A DNA stretch of 64,000 nt from JARICQ01 sp964428475 (GTDB lineage Bacteria; Bacillota; Clostridia; Tissierellales; Tissierellaceae), in the NCBI GenBank assembly GCA_964428475.1, contig CAYRYO010000002.1:1-64000 (forward strand). Direction: 5' to 3'. Shown piece after piece: positions 37,910 to 46,540 of the stretch (the first letter of the stretch is position 1; every line of letters begins with the position of its first letter). The translations under genes and the position numbers were made by a program. Below the pieces are notes generated by a model. It made no database searches and was not told the DNA's origin. It saw only the letters and a list, made by a program, of their open reading frames with translations.

Positions 37910-38758
37910 ATGAAGCTAGAAGCAATAGGGGATAGTTTTATTGTCAATGGAGAAATTCAGCAAGTCCAAGGTGCTGAAATGTTTGAAAAGATAAAAAGTC
38001 CTCCTATATATGAAGTGATTAGGGTAATAGATGGAGTGCCATTGTTTTACGAAGAACATCTGGAGAGAATGAAAAAGTCTGCAAATATAGTACAATCGGA
38101 CTTAGGAAGAGATGAAGATGATATAAGTCAAGATATAATTAAATTAATCAATAAAAATAGTATATACAATGAAAATATAAAGCTTATATCAACACAAATT
38201 GATGGAAATAAAAATATATTTATTGTATATCAGATTGAGAGTTTTTATCCTCCAAAGAGCTATTATACTGAAGGAATACATACTATACTTATGGACTATG
38301 AAAGAAAAGATCCCAATGCAAAAGTTTTTCACTCCTCATTTAAAGAAAGAGTAAAAGAAGAATTGAAGAATAAAGTGGCATTTGAAGCTTTACTTGTAAA
38401 CAAGTCTGGAAGCGTAGTAGAAGGCAGTAGATCAAATATGTTTTTTGTATATAAAGATAAAGTGTATACAGCAAAGGGTGGCGATGTACTACTAGGGGTT
38501 ACTAGGTCTCATATATTCCAAGCATGCAGTAAATTAAATATAAAGATAATAGAAGAAAATATAAATGTAGATGATCTATCTAAAATAGAGGCTGCATTTA
38601 TGACAGGAACATCAGTGAATGTTCTTCCCATATCCACAATAGATAAAATAAAGTTGAACTCTATATATAATAGCATAATAGTAGAAATAAATAATCAATA
38701 TATGACGGAGATAAAGAACTATATTTTAAAGAGTAAAAATAAATGGAATTTAAAATAA
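37910..38758 (+). CDS. PLP-dependent aminotransferase class IV
   Basis: A protein of 282 residues in the branched-chain aminotransferase/aminodeoxychorismate lyase fold. YEVIRVIDGVPLFYEEHLERM is the typical N-terminus, Lys145 or Lys148 (FKERVKEE) is the candidate PLP lysine, and VVEGSRSNMFFV binds the cofactor. The start is ATG 37910 behind AAGGGGG. It could be a branched-chain or D-amino-acid aminotransferase or a PabC-type lyase; the sequence does not decide. Confidence 0.8.
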   Translation: MKLEAIGDSFIVNGEIQQVQGAEMFEKIKSPPIYEVIRVIDGVPLFYEEHLERMKKSANIVQSDLGRDEDDISQDIIKLINKNSIYNENIKLISTQIDGNKNIFIVYQIESFYPPKSYYTEGIHTILMDYERKDPNAKVFHSSFKERVKEELKNKVAFEALLVNKSGSVVEGSRSNMFFVYKDKVYTAKGGDVLLGVTRSHIFQACSKLNIKIIEENINVDDLSKIEAAFMTGTSVNVLPISTIDKIKLNSIYNSIIVEINNQYMTEIKNYILKSKNKWNLK

Positions 38759-38870
38759 ATTGATAATTTATTTCATAAAATGATAGATACTTTTGTTATA
38801 ATGTGTTATAGTAGGATTTATGAATATTCTAAAGAATATAAATTGTGTTATGTAAAGAGGTGATATTTTC

Positions 38871-39050
38871 ATGGAAACTAAAAATTTTAATGACTTAAAG
38901 ATAAAAATAGAGGATAAAAGAAGAAATCTAAATGTCATATTGTTAGAAGGTAAGGAAAGTGAAGATGTTTTAAAGTTTAGCCATGAATTGGATTTGTTAA
39001 TTAATGAATATTATCTATTAGATGATAAAACGAAAGTAGCAGATAACTAA
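38871..39050 (+). CDS. Spo0E-like aspartyl-phosphate phosphatase
   Basis: A 59-residue protein with the family pattern KIEDKRRNLN followed by SHELDLLINEYY, the SQELD-type motif of Spo0E phosphatases. Family members dephosphorylate Spo0A~P and delay sporulation. ATG 38871 follows AGAGGTGAT. The stop falls inside the loop of its own terminator. Confidence 0.9.
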   Translation: METKNFNDLKIKIEDKRRNLNVILLEGKESEDVLKFSHELDLLINEYYLLDDKTKVADN

Positions 39051-39068
39051 TCTGCTACTTTCGTTTAT
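39030..39068 (+). terminator. Terminator of the spo0E-like gene
   Basis: ACGAAAGTAGCAGA (39030-39043) and TCTGCTACTTTCGT (39051-39064) form a perfect 14-bp stem with a seven-base loop that includes the stop codon, followed by TTTA. Confidence 0.85.
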
Positions 39069-39079
39069 ACATATTAAAA

Positions 39080-39175
39080 CTAAAGTGTAAAATAAAAACC
39101 CAAAGACAAAAGAAGAACAACCAAAATAATTACAATTAAAAAAATTGTGTTTTTTTTAATAAAAAACAATTTCAT
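39080..39175 (-). CDS. 31-residue single-span membrane peptide
   Basis: Reading leftward from ATG 39175, a frame codes for a 31-residue peptide, MKLFFIKKNTI then a run of about 20 hydrophobic residues ending GFYFTL. GAGGAG lies at ribosome-site distance. The design (short, basic start, one membrane span) fits small sporulation membrane peptides or type I toxins. No antisense RNA gene is obvious. It is convergent with spo0E. Confidence 0.5.
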   Translation of the reverse strand: MKLFFIKKNTIFLIVIILVVLLLSLGFYFTL

Positions 39176-39306
39176 AGATTCCAACTCCTCAAACTTATAA
39201 TAATATAATCTATTCAAATTAAAAAAAATATATTACAAATAATAAGCATTCTACTATTAATATATTGACAATATAGTGTATAATAATAAAAGGAAGGAGA
39301 GATACA

Positions 39307-40173
39307 ATGACAATAAAAATATTAAGTGATAGTGCTTGTGATTTGCCAGAGGAAATATTAAAAAAATACGATATTGATATATTACCTATAATAGTAATCA
39401 AAGATGATCAAGAATATTTGGATAGAAAAACAATAGATCCTGAAACTGTATATGGTGATATGCGAAACGGTCAAATATATACTACAGCTCAAATTCCAGC
39501 AAATATGTTCAATGAAAAGTTTACTGAGTATGCAAAAAATGAAGAGAGTGTAATTTATATAGCGTTTTCATCAGGACTATCAGGTACCTATCAAACGTCT
39601 CAGTTTGTAAGGGATATTATTTTTGAAGAGTACCCTACATTTGACATAGATATAGTAGATACAAAAGCTGCTTCTGGGGGATTTGGACTTATAGTTTTAT
39701 ATGCAGCCAAATTAGCTAAAGAAGGAAAAAGTAAAATAGAAATATTAAAGGCCATAGATTTTTTAAAAAAAAGTATTCAACATATATTTACAGTAGATGA
39801 TATGGAGTATTTATTTCGTGGAGGCAGAGTATCTAGAAGCAAAGCCTTTGTAGGAGGGCTACTTCATATTAAACCTATTCTTCATATTGAAGATGGGAAA
39901 CTAATACCATTAGATAAAGTTAGAGGTAAAAACAAAGTCTATAAAACTATGTTAGATATAATGAAGACTAGAAGCAAACAAGTAAATTTAAAAGAACAGA
40001 TCATTGGAATTACGCATGGTGATGATTTACAAGGTGCCATGAAACTTAAAGAGATGATAGAAGAAGAATTTGGGGTAAAGGAATTTTTAATTAATACTAT
40101 AGGTGCATCAATAGGTGCCCATTCGGGGCCTGGAACATTAGCTGTTTTTTTCTTAGACAGGGATTATAAATAA
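39307..40173 (+). CDS. DegV family fatty-acid-binding protein (second copy)
   Basis: A protein of 288 residues: ILSDSACDLPEEIL at the start, TTAQIPANMF, AFSSGLSGTYQTS, and GGRVSRSKAFVGGLLHIKPIL that binds the fatty-acid head group. It is diverged from the copy at 23178 and likely differs in lipid preference. GAAGGAGAG precedes the ATG. A terminator follows. Confidence 0.9.
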   Translation: MTIKILSDSACDLPEEILKKYDIDILPIIVIKDDQEYLDRKTIDPETVYGDMRNGQIYTTAQIPANMFNEKFTEYAKNEESVIYIAFSSGLSGTYQTSQFVRDIIFEEYPTFDIDIVDTKAASGGFGLIVLYAAKLAKEGKSKIEILKAIDFLKKSIQHIFTVDDMEYLFRGGRVSRSKAFVGGLLHIKPILHIEDGKLIPLDKVRGKNKVYKTMLDIMKTRSKQVNLKEQIIGITHGDDLQGAMKLKEMIEEEFGVKEFLINTIGASIGAHSGPGTLAVFFLDRDYK

Positions 40174-40198
40174 AAAGAAGGTTTAACCTTCTTTTTTC
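40172..40198 (+). terminator. Terminator of the second degV gene
   Basis: AAAAAGAAGG (40172-40181) and CCTTCTTTTT (40187-40196) form a 10-bp stem with a five-base loop and a T tail. Confidence 0.8.
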
Positions 40199-40268
40199 TA
40201 TATCAGGAATTAGCAATACATAAATTGGGTATAAAAAGAATAATATTTTAAAGATAGGATGTGATTAG

Positions 40269-40994
40269 GTGGGAAATATAGTTGCTTTTTTCGATATAGA
40301 TGGTACCATTTTTAGAAATTCACTTATGATAGAACATTTTCGTATGTTAATTAAATTTGAAATAATAGACCCAGCTATTTGGTATACAGAGATAAAAAAG
40401 GTATATACTGAATGGGAAGCGAGATATGGTGATTTTGAAGAATACTTAGAAGTCATTGCCAAGGCCTATTTAGACTCTCTCAAAGGAGTAGACAAGTCAT
40501 ATATGGAGATAATAGCTTCAAAAGTAATAGAGTTAAATGGAGACATGGTATATAAATACTCAAGAGATAGAATAGAATGGCATAAAAAACAGGGACATAA
40601 GGTCTTTTTCATATCAGGAAGCCCAGATTTTTTAGTTTCAAAAATGTCAGAGAAATATCACGCTGATGAATATAGAGGTACTTTATATTTGGTAGACGAT
40701 GAAAACAAGTTTACGGGAGAAATAATTAAGATGTGGGATTCTGTGAGTAAACAAAGAGTAATAGATGAGCTTATTGAAAAATATGATGTAGATCTTTTAA
40801 ATAGTTTTTCATATGGAGATACTACAGGGGACTTATCAATGCTTAAAATGGTAGGTAATCCAGTTGCAATTAATCCAAATAAACTATTGTTTTTAGCTAT
40901 ACGAGAAGATGAAGAGCTAAAGAAAAAGATAGATATAATAGTTGAAAGAAAAAATGTAATATATAAAATAGACGCCCAAACAGAAATATTGTAA
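40269..40994 (+). CDS. HAD-IB family phosphatase
   Basis: A protein of 241 residues. The HAD motif I is FFDIDGTIF, motif II FFISGSPDFLV, and motif III/IV lies in FSYGDTTGDLSML. Members include phosphoserine phosphatase-like enzymes; this one lacks a clear specificity signature. The start is GTG 40269 with GGATGTGAT upstream. Confidence 0.85.
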   Translation: MGNIVAFFDIDGTIFRNSLMIEHFRMLIKFEIIDPAIWYTEIKKVYTEWEARYGDFEEYLEVIAKAYLDSLKGVDKSYMEIIASKVIELNGDMVYKYSRDRIEWHKKQGHKVFFISGSPDFLVSKMSEKYHADEYRGTLYLVDDENKFTGEIIKMWDSVSKQRVIDELIEKYDVDLLNSFSYGDTTGDLSMLKMVGNPVAINPNKLLFLAIREDEELKKKIDIIVERKNVIYKIDAQTEIL

Positions 40995-41095
40995 TTGAAT
41001 CGTAAAGATTTTTTATAATAAGTGTATTATAATAATATTATAAATGGATATACTCATAAGAGTAAATTAAAAGACAAACTAGAGGAGTGGTTTTT

Positions 41096-42169
41096 ATGAA
41101 AAGGTTTTTATCTTTTACTCTATTTATGATATTAATGTTTTCTATCGGTGGATGTAATGAAGCAGTAATAGAAGAAACATCAAATACTGATAGTAAAACA
41201 CAAAATAATATGAGTGGAATAGCAACTATAAAAGATTATTACCCATTTGAAGAAAACAAAACTATGAAATACAAAGGCATAGGCAATGAATATGCAGAAA
41301 TGGAGACATTTGTTGAATTTATAGAAGAAGATACAATTCAAATTAAAACTATAAATGCAGGAACAAACTTTGTAAATGTAGTAGAATTAAAAGACGGGGT
41401 TTTGACAGAAGTATTTGGAGAAGGTGAATTTTATCATATTGAAAACATGATAAATACAAATAGAAATATTGATAATATAATATTAAAAGAACCTATTCAA
41501 GTCGGCAATTCATGGCAGGACGGTGAGGGGAATAAGGTGGAAATAACAGGAATAGATAAATTAATAGATACACCTTTGAAGAAATATGAGGCTCTTGAAG
41601 TAACTACAAATTATAAAGGCAATGCAAGTAAAAAGGATTATTATGTAAAAGGTGTAGGATTTGTAGCTAGTATATATGAAGATGGAGAATTTGAAGTAAA
41701 GACATTGCTTGAAAAGATAGAAGATAAAGGAATAAGTACAAATATTAAGGTATATTATCCTACATCAGAAGACATTGGATCTAAATATATAATGAAAGAG
41801 ATAAATTTCAAAACAAATAATAATATAAAAGCAACTTTAGAAAGGCTCTTAAAGAATCCTAAATCAGATAAACTATTAGCAGCTATACCAGAAGATGCAA
41901 GTATAAAAAGAATAAATCTGAACAGAGATAATTGGAATTTAGAAGTGGATTTATCGAAAGAGTTTAATAGTGAAATGAATGCAGGTTCTACATCTGAAAT
42001 AGAGATTATAAATAGCATAGTAAATACTCTAGGCAATTATTATGATGTAGAAAGGGTATATATAACTGTTGAAGGGCAACCCTATCAATCGGGACATTTA
42101 CAGCTTTTAGAAAATGAATACTTTGAAGTAAACACTAAAGACATTGAAGAACTTAAAATAAATAATTAA
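41096..42169 (+). CDS. GerMN-domain lipoprotein
   Basis: A protein of 357 residues. The signal ends in a lipobox with the cysteine of SIGGC. The middle part (about 45-210) is a beta-rich domain with repeated Y..KG and V.VELKDG-like strands. The C-terminal ~135 residues (IKVYYPTSE...NLEVDLSKEF...VERVYITVEGQP) match the GerMN domain of spore germination and sporulation proteins such as GerM. The start is ATG 41096 after GAGGAG. It is probably an outer-face membrane protein of the sporulation programme. Confidence 0.82.
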   Translation: MKRFLSFTLFMILMFSIGGCNEAVIEETSNTDSKTQNNMSGIATIKDYYPFEENKTMKYKGIGNEYAEMETFVEFIEEDTIQIKTINAGTNFVNVVELKDGVLTEVFGEGEFYHIENMINTNRNIDNIILKEPIQVGNSWQDGEGNKVEITGIDKLIDTPLKKYEALEVTTNYKGNASKKDYYVKGVGFVASIYEDGEFEVKTLLEKIEDKGISTNIKVYYPTSEDIGSKYIMKEINFKTNNNIKATLERLLKNPKSDKLLAAIPEDASIKRINLNRDNWNLEVDLSKEFNSEMNAGSTSEIEIINSIVNTLGNYYDVERVYITVEGQPYQSGHLQLLENEYFEVNTKDIEELKINN

Positions 42170-42175
42170 ATAAAT

Positions 42176-42207
42176 AATAGAAGGTTCTCTAATGAGAACC
42201 TTCTATT
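42176..42207. terminator. Bidirectional terminator between the GerMN gene and a small minus-strand gene
   Basis: AATAGAAGGTTCTC (42176-42189) and GAGAACCTTCTATT (42194-42207) form a perfect 14-bp stem with loop TAAT. Confidence 0.85.
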
Positions 42208-42298
42208 ATTTTTCTTCTTCTGTTTTTTTGCTTTCATTGCTAGGGTTCTGTTTCTTTTCATTTTTACCTTTTTTATTGTTCTTTTTATTCTTTGCCAA
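42206..42298 (-). CDS. 30-residue lysine-rich peptide
   Basis: Reading leftward from TTG 42298, preceded by AGGAGG at seven bases, a frame codes for a 30-residue peptide rich in Lys, Asn and Glu, starting AKNKKNNKKGKNEKKQNP. The perfect ribosome site and the terminator at its end support a real gene. It has no recognisable domain; nucleic-acid binding or a spore-core role would be guesses. Confidence 0.5.
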   Translation of the reverse strand: MAKNKKNNKKGKNEKKQNPSNESKKTEEEK

Positions 42299-42343
42299 AA
42301 TACTACCTCCTTAGATAATATTACCTACATACATAGCATTCCT

Positions 42344-42356
42344 AAAAAAAAAAAAA
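42344..42356 (+). repeat. Homopolymeric A13 tract
   Basis: Thirteen consecutive A residues lie 12 bases upstream of the prdC -35 box. They may act as an UP-like element or be prone to length change. Confidence 0.6.
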
Positions 42357-42368
42357 TTACTCATAAAA

Positions 42369-42397
42369 TTGTAATAAAGATAGAAATATAGTAAAAT
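42369..42397 (+). promoter_or_regulatory. Candidate sigma-A promoter of the prd operon
   Basis: TTGTAA (42369-42374) and TAAAAT (42392-42397), spaced by 17 bases, lie about 50 bases before prdC. No -24/-12 sigma-54 element was seen here, although PrdR, the known prd activator in other species, is a sigma-54 type regulator. Confidence 0.5.
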
Positions 42398-42449
42398 ATA
42401 CTATGTGGTTGATAAGTATTTAACTTAAGATTAAAGATGGAGGTGGCAT

Positions 42450-43730
42450 ATGGAGATAAAGATACCCTTAAAACAACATATTGGACCTAATAATAAAGCA
42501 ATAGTGATCTCGGGAAACAGAGTGAACCGCGGAGAATTGATAGCTATTCCTGAAGGTTTAGGTGCAAATATACATAGCAGTTTTAGTGGAAAAGTTAAAT
42601 CTATAGATGATAATTGTATTATTATAAAAGCTGATAAAGAACAATCTAATGATTATATAAAAATAAATGAAGATAAAAATCTTTTAAATATGATAAAGCA
42701 AGCAGGAGTAGTAGGTGCTGGAGGTGCTGGATTTCCAACACACATAAAACTTGATATAGATCTAAACGGTGGATGTGTGATCTTAAATGCATGTGAATGT
42801 GAACCACTAATAAACCACAATATAAAAAGAATAGAAAAAGATGTATCTTTAATAATAAGAGGACTTAAATACGCAATGGATATAAGCAATGCAGGAAAGG
42901 GATATATTGCTATAAAGCCTAAAAATAAAAATGCCTTAATAGCTCTTGCAAATGAAATCAAAGGAATACACAATATTGAAATAAAATACATGCCTGATTT
43001 GTACCCATCTGGGGATGAGAGGGTTATTACCAAAGAAGTATTGGGGATAAAGCTTAAGCCAGGAGAACTTCCATCAGTTGCAAATGCAGTTGTATTAAAT
43101 ACTGAAACCATTAGAAACATTTCATTGGCAATTGAAGAAAGGCGACCTGTGATTACTAAGGACTTAACCATAGGTGGCAGAGTAGAATCAGGAGAACGTG
43201 TTTTATTTGATGTTCCCATAGGTATTCCGGTAGAAAATCTAATAGCAAATTCTGGAGGATATATTGATCCATATGGAGAAGTTTTGCTAGGCGGACCATT
43301 TACAGGTAGACCAGGAAGTGAAAAGTCTCCAATAGTTAAAACACTGGGTGGCGTATTTGTAACTATTCCACTTCCAAATGATACAAGAAAGTTTGGTGTA
43401 ATAGGATGTGAATGTGGAGCAGATATAGCTAGATTAAAAGAACTGGTATCTAAATTGGGTGGTCAAACCATTGCAGAAACTAATTGCAAGAGAATGGTAG
43501 ATGTAAATGGTAGACTTAGATGCGATGAACCGGGAGTATGTCCAGGTCAAGCAGAACAAGTCTTAAAACTCAAGAAGATGGGTGTAGAATCTATAATGGT
43601 AGGAACATGTGAACCTTGAACTGATACAATAACAAATGTAGGTCCTAGGCTAGGACTGCGAATGTATCACAGTACAGATCATACCCTAAGAAGCGCCAAT
43701 CATAGATTGTATAGAAGAAAAAAAGATTAG
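42450..43730 (+). CDS. prdC: Proline reductase-associated electron transfer protein PrdC (selenoprotein)
   Basis: A protein of 426 residues if the UGA at 43617-43619 is read as selenocysteine (residue 390). The N-terminus is a sandwich-hybrid domain, followed by an NADH/flavin-binding region (VGAGGAGFPTHIKL) related to RnfC. The UGA lies in GTCEP-Sec-TDTI, and the frame continues for 36 codons to TAG 43730, ending just before the prdA ribosome site. A hairpin 22 bases after UGA fits a SECIS. In Clostridioides difficile PrdC is likewise a selenoprotein that passes electrons to proline reductase. Standard gene callers would stop at 43619. Confidence 0.9.
43641..43657 (+). promoter_or_regulatory. 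Candidate bacterial SECIS in prdC
   Basis: GTCCTA (43642-43647) pairs with TAGGAC (43651-43656), extended by one G-U pair, around the loop GGC. It begins 22 bases after the UGA, within the usual spacing for SelB-binding hairpins. Confidence 0.55.
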
Positions 43731-43740
43731 GAGTGATATT

Positions 43741-45585
43741 TTGTCTATTTCAAAGGAAACAGCTGAAAAATATAAAGATGAATATGCAATTATCTGTTGT
43801 AGGCTGGAAAAGGGAAGTGAAATAAAGGAGTCTGATATTGAAGACCCAATGCTAATTCCAGACTTAGAAGAATCGGGTCTTTTAGAAATTGGAGAAGATT
43901 GTTTGAAGATTGGTCAAGTAATAGGTTGTAAACTATCTAAAACGCTAGATTCATTGACTCCACTAACAGCAGATGTAGTAGATGGATTTAAGGAAATCTC
44001 TAATTTAAAAGATGAAAAGAAGATAGAAAAAACAGAGGGAAAAACAAATTCTAACCAAGATAAAACAAATAAAAATAAAACATTTTCTAATACAAATAGT
44101 ATAAAGATACATATAGGAGAAGGAAAGGATATAAATATAGAAATTCCATTTGATAGAGGATATGGTGGGATATCTGATAAGGATATAAGTGACGATAATG
44201 GAGATAAAAGCCAAATAGTTAAGAAAGAAAGTAAAAAGATACTTAGAACCCTTAAGAGGAAATATTTCAAAATAGATAATATAGAGTTTTCCAATTCAAC
44301 AAAAATAGAAGATAATACTCTTTTTATTAGACAAGATATAGTAGCTGATATAATAAAGAGAGAAAAGTTAGTAGTAGATATGGATATTGATGTAATTACA
44401 AAAGATAGATACAGTGAGTATTCAAACACGATAATGGATATACAACCTATAGCTACTAAAGAAGAAGGGAAGATAGGAGAAGGCGTTACTCGAATAATAG
44501 ATGGAGTAGTGGTGATGCTTACTGGTACAGATGAAGATGGTGTACAGATTGGGGAGTTTGGATCATCAGAAGGGTCTATGAGAGAAAATATAATGTGGAA
44601 TAGACCAGGCTCTCCTGATATGGGAGATATAATACTAAAAATAAATGTAACTATTAAACGTGGGAAATCAATGGAAAGGCCAGGCCCTATGGCAGCACAT
44701 AAGGTTGGCGATATCCTGGTAGAAGAAATACGAAGTGTTCTAAAAAATATAGATAATAGCCTTGTATGTTCGGAAGAAACAATAGAACAGATTAGAAGAC
44801 CAGGTAAAAAGAAAGTAGTGATAGTAAAGGAAATAATGGGACAAGGAGCAATGCACGATAATTATATAATGCCAAATGAACCTGTAGGAGTAGTAGGTGC
44901 CAAGGCAAATGTAGATTTAGGAAATGTACCTATAGTAGTTAATCCATTACAGGTAATTGATGGGTGCATACACGCACTTACATGTATAGGACCTGCTTCA
45001 AAGGAAACTTCTAGACATTACTTTAGGGAACCCTTGGTGACCCAAGCTATAGAAGATGACGAAATTGACCTTGTAGGAGTAGTATTTGTTGGCTCTCCTC
45101 AGGCAAATTCAGATAAATTCTATGTATCAAATTCATTGGGAAATCTAATAGAATCAATGGATTTAGATGGGGCTATAGTCACTACAGAGGGCTTTGGAAA
45201 CAATCATATTGACTTTGCTAGCCACATTGAACAAATAGGCAGTAGAGGTGTGTCAGTGGTTGGTATGACATTTGCAGCAGTTCAAGGGCAACTGGTAGTT
45301 GGCAATGAATATATGGATGCAATGATTGATTTAAATAAATCTAGTAAAGGCATAGAAAATGAGATACTAAGCAACAATTGCCTTTGTAGAGAAGATGCTA
45401 TTAGAGCGATTTATATGCTAAAGGCTAAGATGAGTGGTGGAAAGATAATTGCAGCTGAAAGAAAATATGATAAAGCTTTAAAAGAGAAAAATCTTGAATT
45501 AATAGAAAGACAAACTGGGAAAGAGATAGAAAGAGTTGAAAATGAAACTTCATTAAATACAGATAAGGATAATGGCAATGAGTAA
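43741..45585 (+). CDS. prdA: D-proline reductase proprotein PrdA
   Basis: A protein of 614 residues. The self-cleavage site is Thr414-Cys415 in HALTCIGPAS; cleavage turns the cysteine into the pyruvoyl group that binds proline, giving a ~45-kDa and a ~23-kDa chain. The enzyme reductively opens D-proline to 5-aminovalerate, the oxidant side of the Stickland reaction. The start is TTG 43741 behind AGGAGTGAT. A lysine- and asparagine-rich low-complexity stretch (about residues 85-165) looks like a linker. It lies between prdC and prdB, as the pathway requires. Confidence 0.93.
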   Translation: MSISKETAEKYKDEYAIICCRLEKGSEIKESDIEDPMLIPDLEESGLLEIGEDCLKIGQVIGCKLSKTLDSLTPLTADVVDGFKEISNLKDEKKIEKTEGKTNSNQDKTNKNKTFSNTNSIKIHIGEGKDINIEIPFDRGYGGISDKDISDDNGDKSQIVKKESKKILRTLKRKYFKIDNIEFSNSTKIEDNTLFIRQDIVADIIKREKLVVDMDIDVITKDRYSEYSNTIMDIQPIATKEEGKIGEGVTRIIDGVVVMLTGTDEDGVQIGEFGSSEGSMRENIMWNRPGSPDMGDIILKINVTIKRGKSMERPGPMAAHKVGDILVEEIRSVLKNIDNSLVCSEETIEQIRRPGKKKVVIVKEIMGQGAMHDNYIMPNEPVGVVGAKANVDLGNVPIVVNPLQVIDGCIHALTCIGPASKETSRHYFREPLVTQAIEDDEIDLVGVVFVGSPQANSDKFYVSNSLGNLIESMDLDGAIVTTEGFGNNHIDFASHIEQIGSRGVSVVGMTFAAVQGQLVVGNEYMDAMIDLNKSSKGIENEILSNNCLCREDAIRAIYMLKAKMSGGKIIAAERKYDKALKEKNLELIERQTGKEIERVENETSLNTDKDNGNE

Positions 45586-45781
45586 TCCGCAATATATTTC
45601 ATCTGAAAGATACTTTGAAGGCAATATAGTTGAAATTACAGATGGAGGAGTTTTAATAGAACTTAGAGGAAGACTTGGAAGCCTTAATATACCAAAGCGA
45701 ATGTTGATATGTAGGGATAGACTAGAGATTGGACAGAGGGTAGGATTTATGATGACTTATCCAGAGGTAATAGAAGACTAA
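45578..45781 (+). CDS. Small prd-cluster protein (CBO2463/CBO2479-type)
   Basis: A protein of 67 residues. It has FEGNIVEITDGGVLIELRGR followed by IPKRMLICRDRLEIGQRVGF, which looks like a small beta-barrel (S1/OB-like) fold. Short proteins of this kind are found between prdA and prdB in other proline reducers. It overlaps prdA; ATG 45578 has better ribosome-site spacing than ATG 45572. Its job in proline reduction is not known to me. Confidence 0.75.
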   Translation: MSNPQYISSERYFEGNIVEITDGGVLIELRGRLGSLNIPKRMLICRDRLEIGQRVGFMMTYPEVIED

Positions 45782-45804
45782 ATAAATGATCAAAGGAGAT
45801 TGTT

Positions 45805-46530
45805 ATGAATTTAACGCATATAGATGGATTAAAATCAGAAATATATGTACCAATTACACCAAATCCAGTATGGACACAAGTGAAAAAGTCATTAGATGAA
45901 ATGACTATAGCTCTTGTAACAGCTGCAGGAGTACATCTTAAAAGCCAAGAGAGCTTTAATCTTTCAGGAGACACTTCCTATAGAGTAATTGGAAGGGATG
46001 AAAACACAGAAGATATGATGGTTTCACATGGAGGATATGATAATTCAGATGTAAATAAAGATATTAATTCAATGTTTCCGATTGATAGATTGAGGGAATT
46101 AAGAGATAAAGGTATTGTAAAAGATCTAGCTGACTTTCATGTAGGATTCATGGGTGGGGGTGGAGATGTAGAGGTATTTAAATCTGATACTGGACCTAAG
46201 ATTGCTGAAATATTAAATAATGCTAATGTAGATGGAGTAGTAATTACAGGTGGATGAGGTACTTGCCACCGCTCTGCAGTTTTGGTGCAGAGAGTGATTG
46301 AAGAAGCTGGGATACCTACTATTATAATAGCAGCACTTCCCCCGGTAGCAAGGCAAGCTGGAGCTCCTAGAGCAGCGGCACCTATGGTACCTATGGGTGC
46401 AAATGTAGGAGAACCAAATAATCCGGAAATGCAAAGGGGAATACTCTTAGACACATTAAGACAATTGATAGAGATTGATACACCAGGTAAAATTGTATCA
46501 TTGCCTTATGAATATAATGCTAAAATATAG
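45805..46530 (+). CDS. prdB: D-proline reductase selenoprotein subunit PrdB
   Basis: A protein of 241 residues with the UGA at 46255-46257 read as selenocysteine 151, in TGG-Sec-GTCHRS, a Sec-x-x-Cys redox motif like that of glycine reductase. The frame continues without break to TAG 46530 (LPPVARQAGAPRA, then PMGANVGEPNNPEMQ), which matches the family length. The selenol attacks the proline C-N bond activated by the PrdA pyruvoyl group. AGGAGAT precedes ATG 45805. A well-formed SECIS hairpin follows the UGA. Confidence 0.95.
46272..46292 (+). promoter_or_regulatory. Bacterial SECIS element in prdB
   Basis: CTCTGCA (46272-46278) pairs perfectly with TGCAGAG (46286-46292) around the loop GTTTTGG. 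It begins 14 bases after the UGA, the expected position for SelB-guided selenocysteine insertion. Confidence 0.75.
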
Positions 46531-46540
46531 GAGGAAAATT

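Noticed and set aside
42653..43219. 188-codon open frame on the minus strand opposite prdC
   Set aside because: It is a shadow of the prdC coding sequence: it lacks a ribosome site, its product is a low-complexity mix of Ser, Ile, Pro and Phe, and prdC is clearly the real gene.
43617..43619. UGA in prdC taken as a true stop or frameshift
   Set aside because: Open frame, conserved-looking C-terminus, downstream hairpin and exact run-up to the prdA ribosome site favour selenocysteine.
43914..44429. 171-codon minus-strand frame opposite prdA
   Set aside because: Same reason; it mirrors the Lys/Glu-rich linker of PrdA and encodes a Ser/Phe/Leu-rich product with no motif.
46255..46257. UGA in prdB taken as a true stop, giving two genes
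   Set aside because: The downstream part has no start of its own with a ribosome site, and the Sec-x-x-Cys context with a SECIS hairpin fits PrdB.
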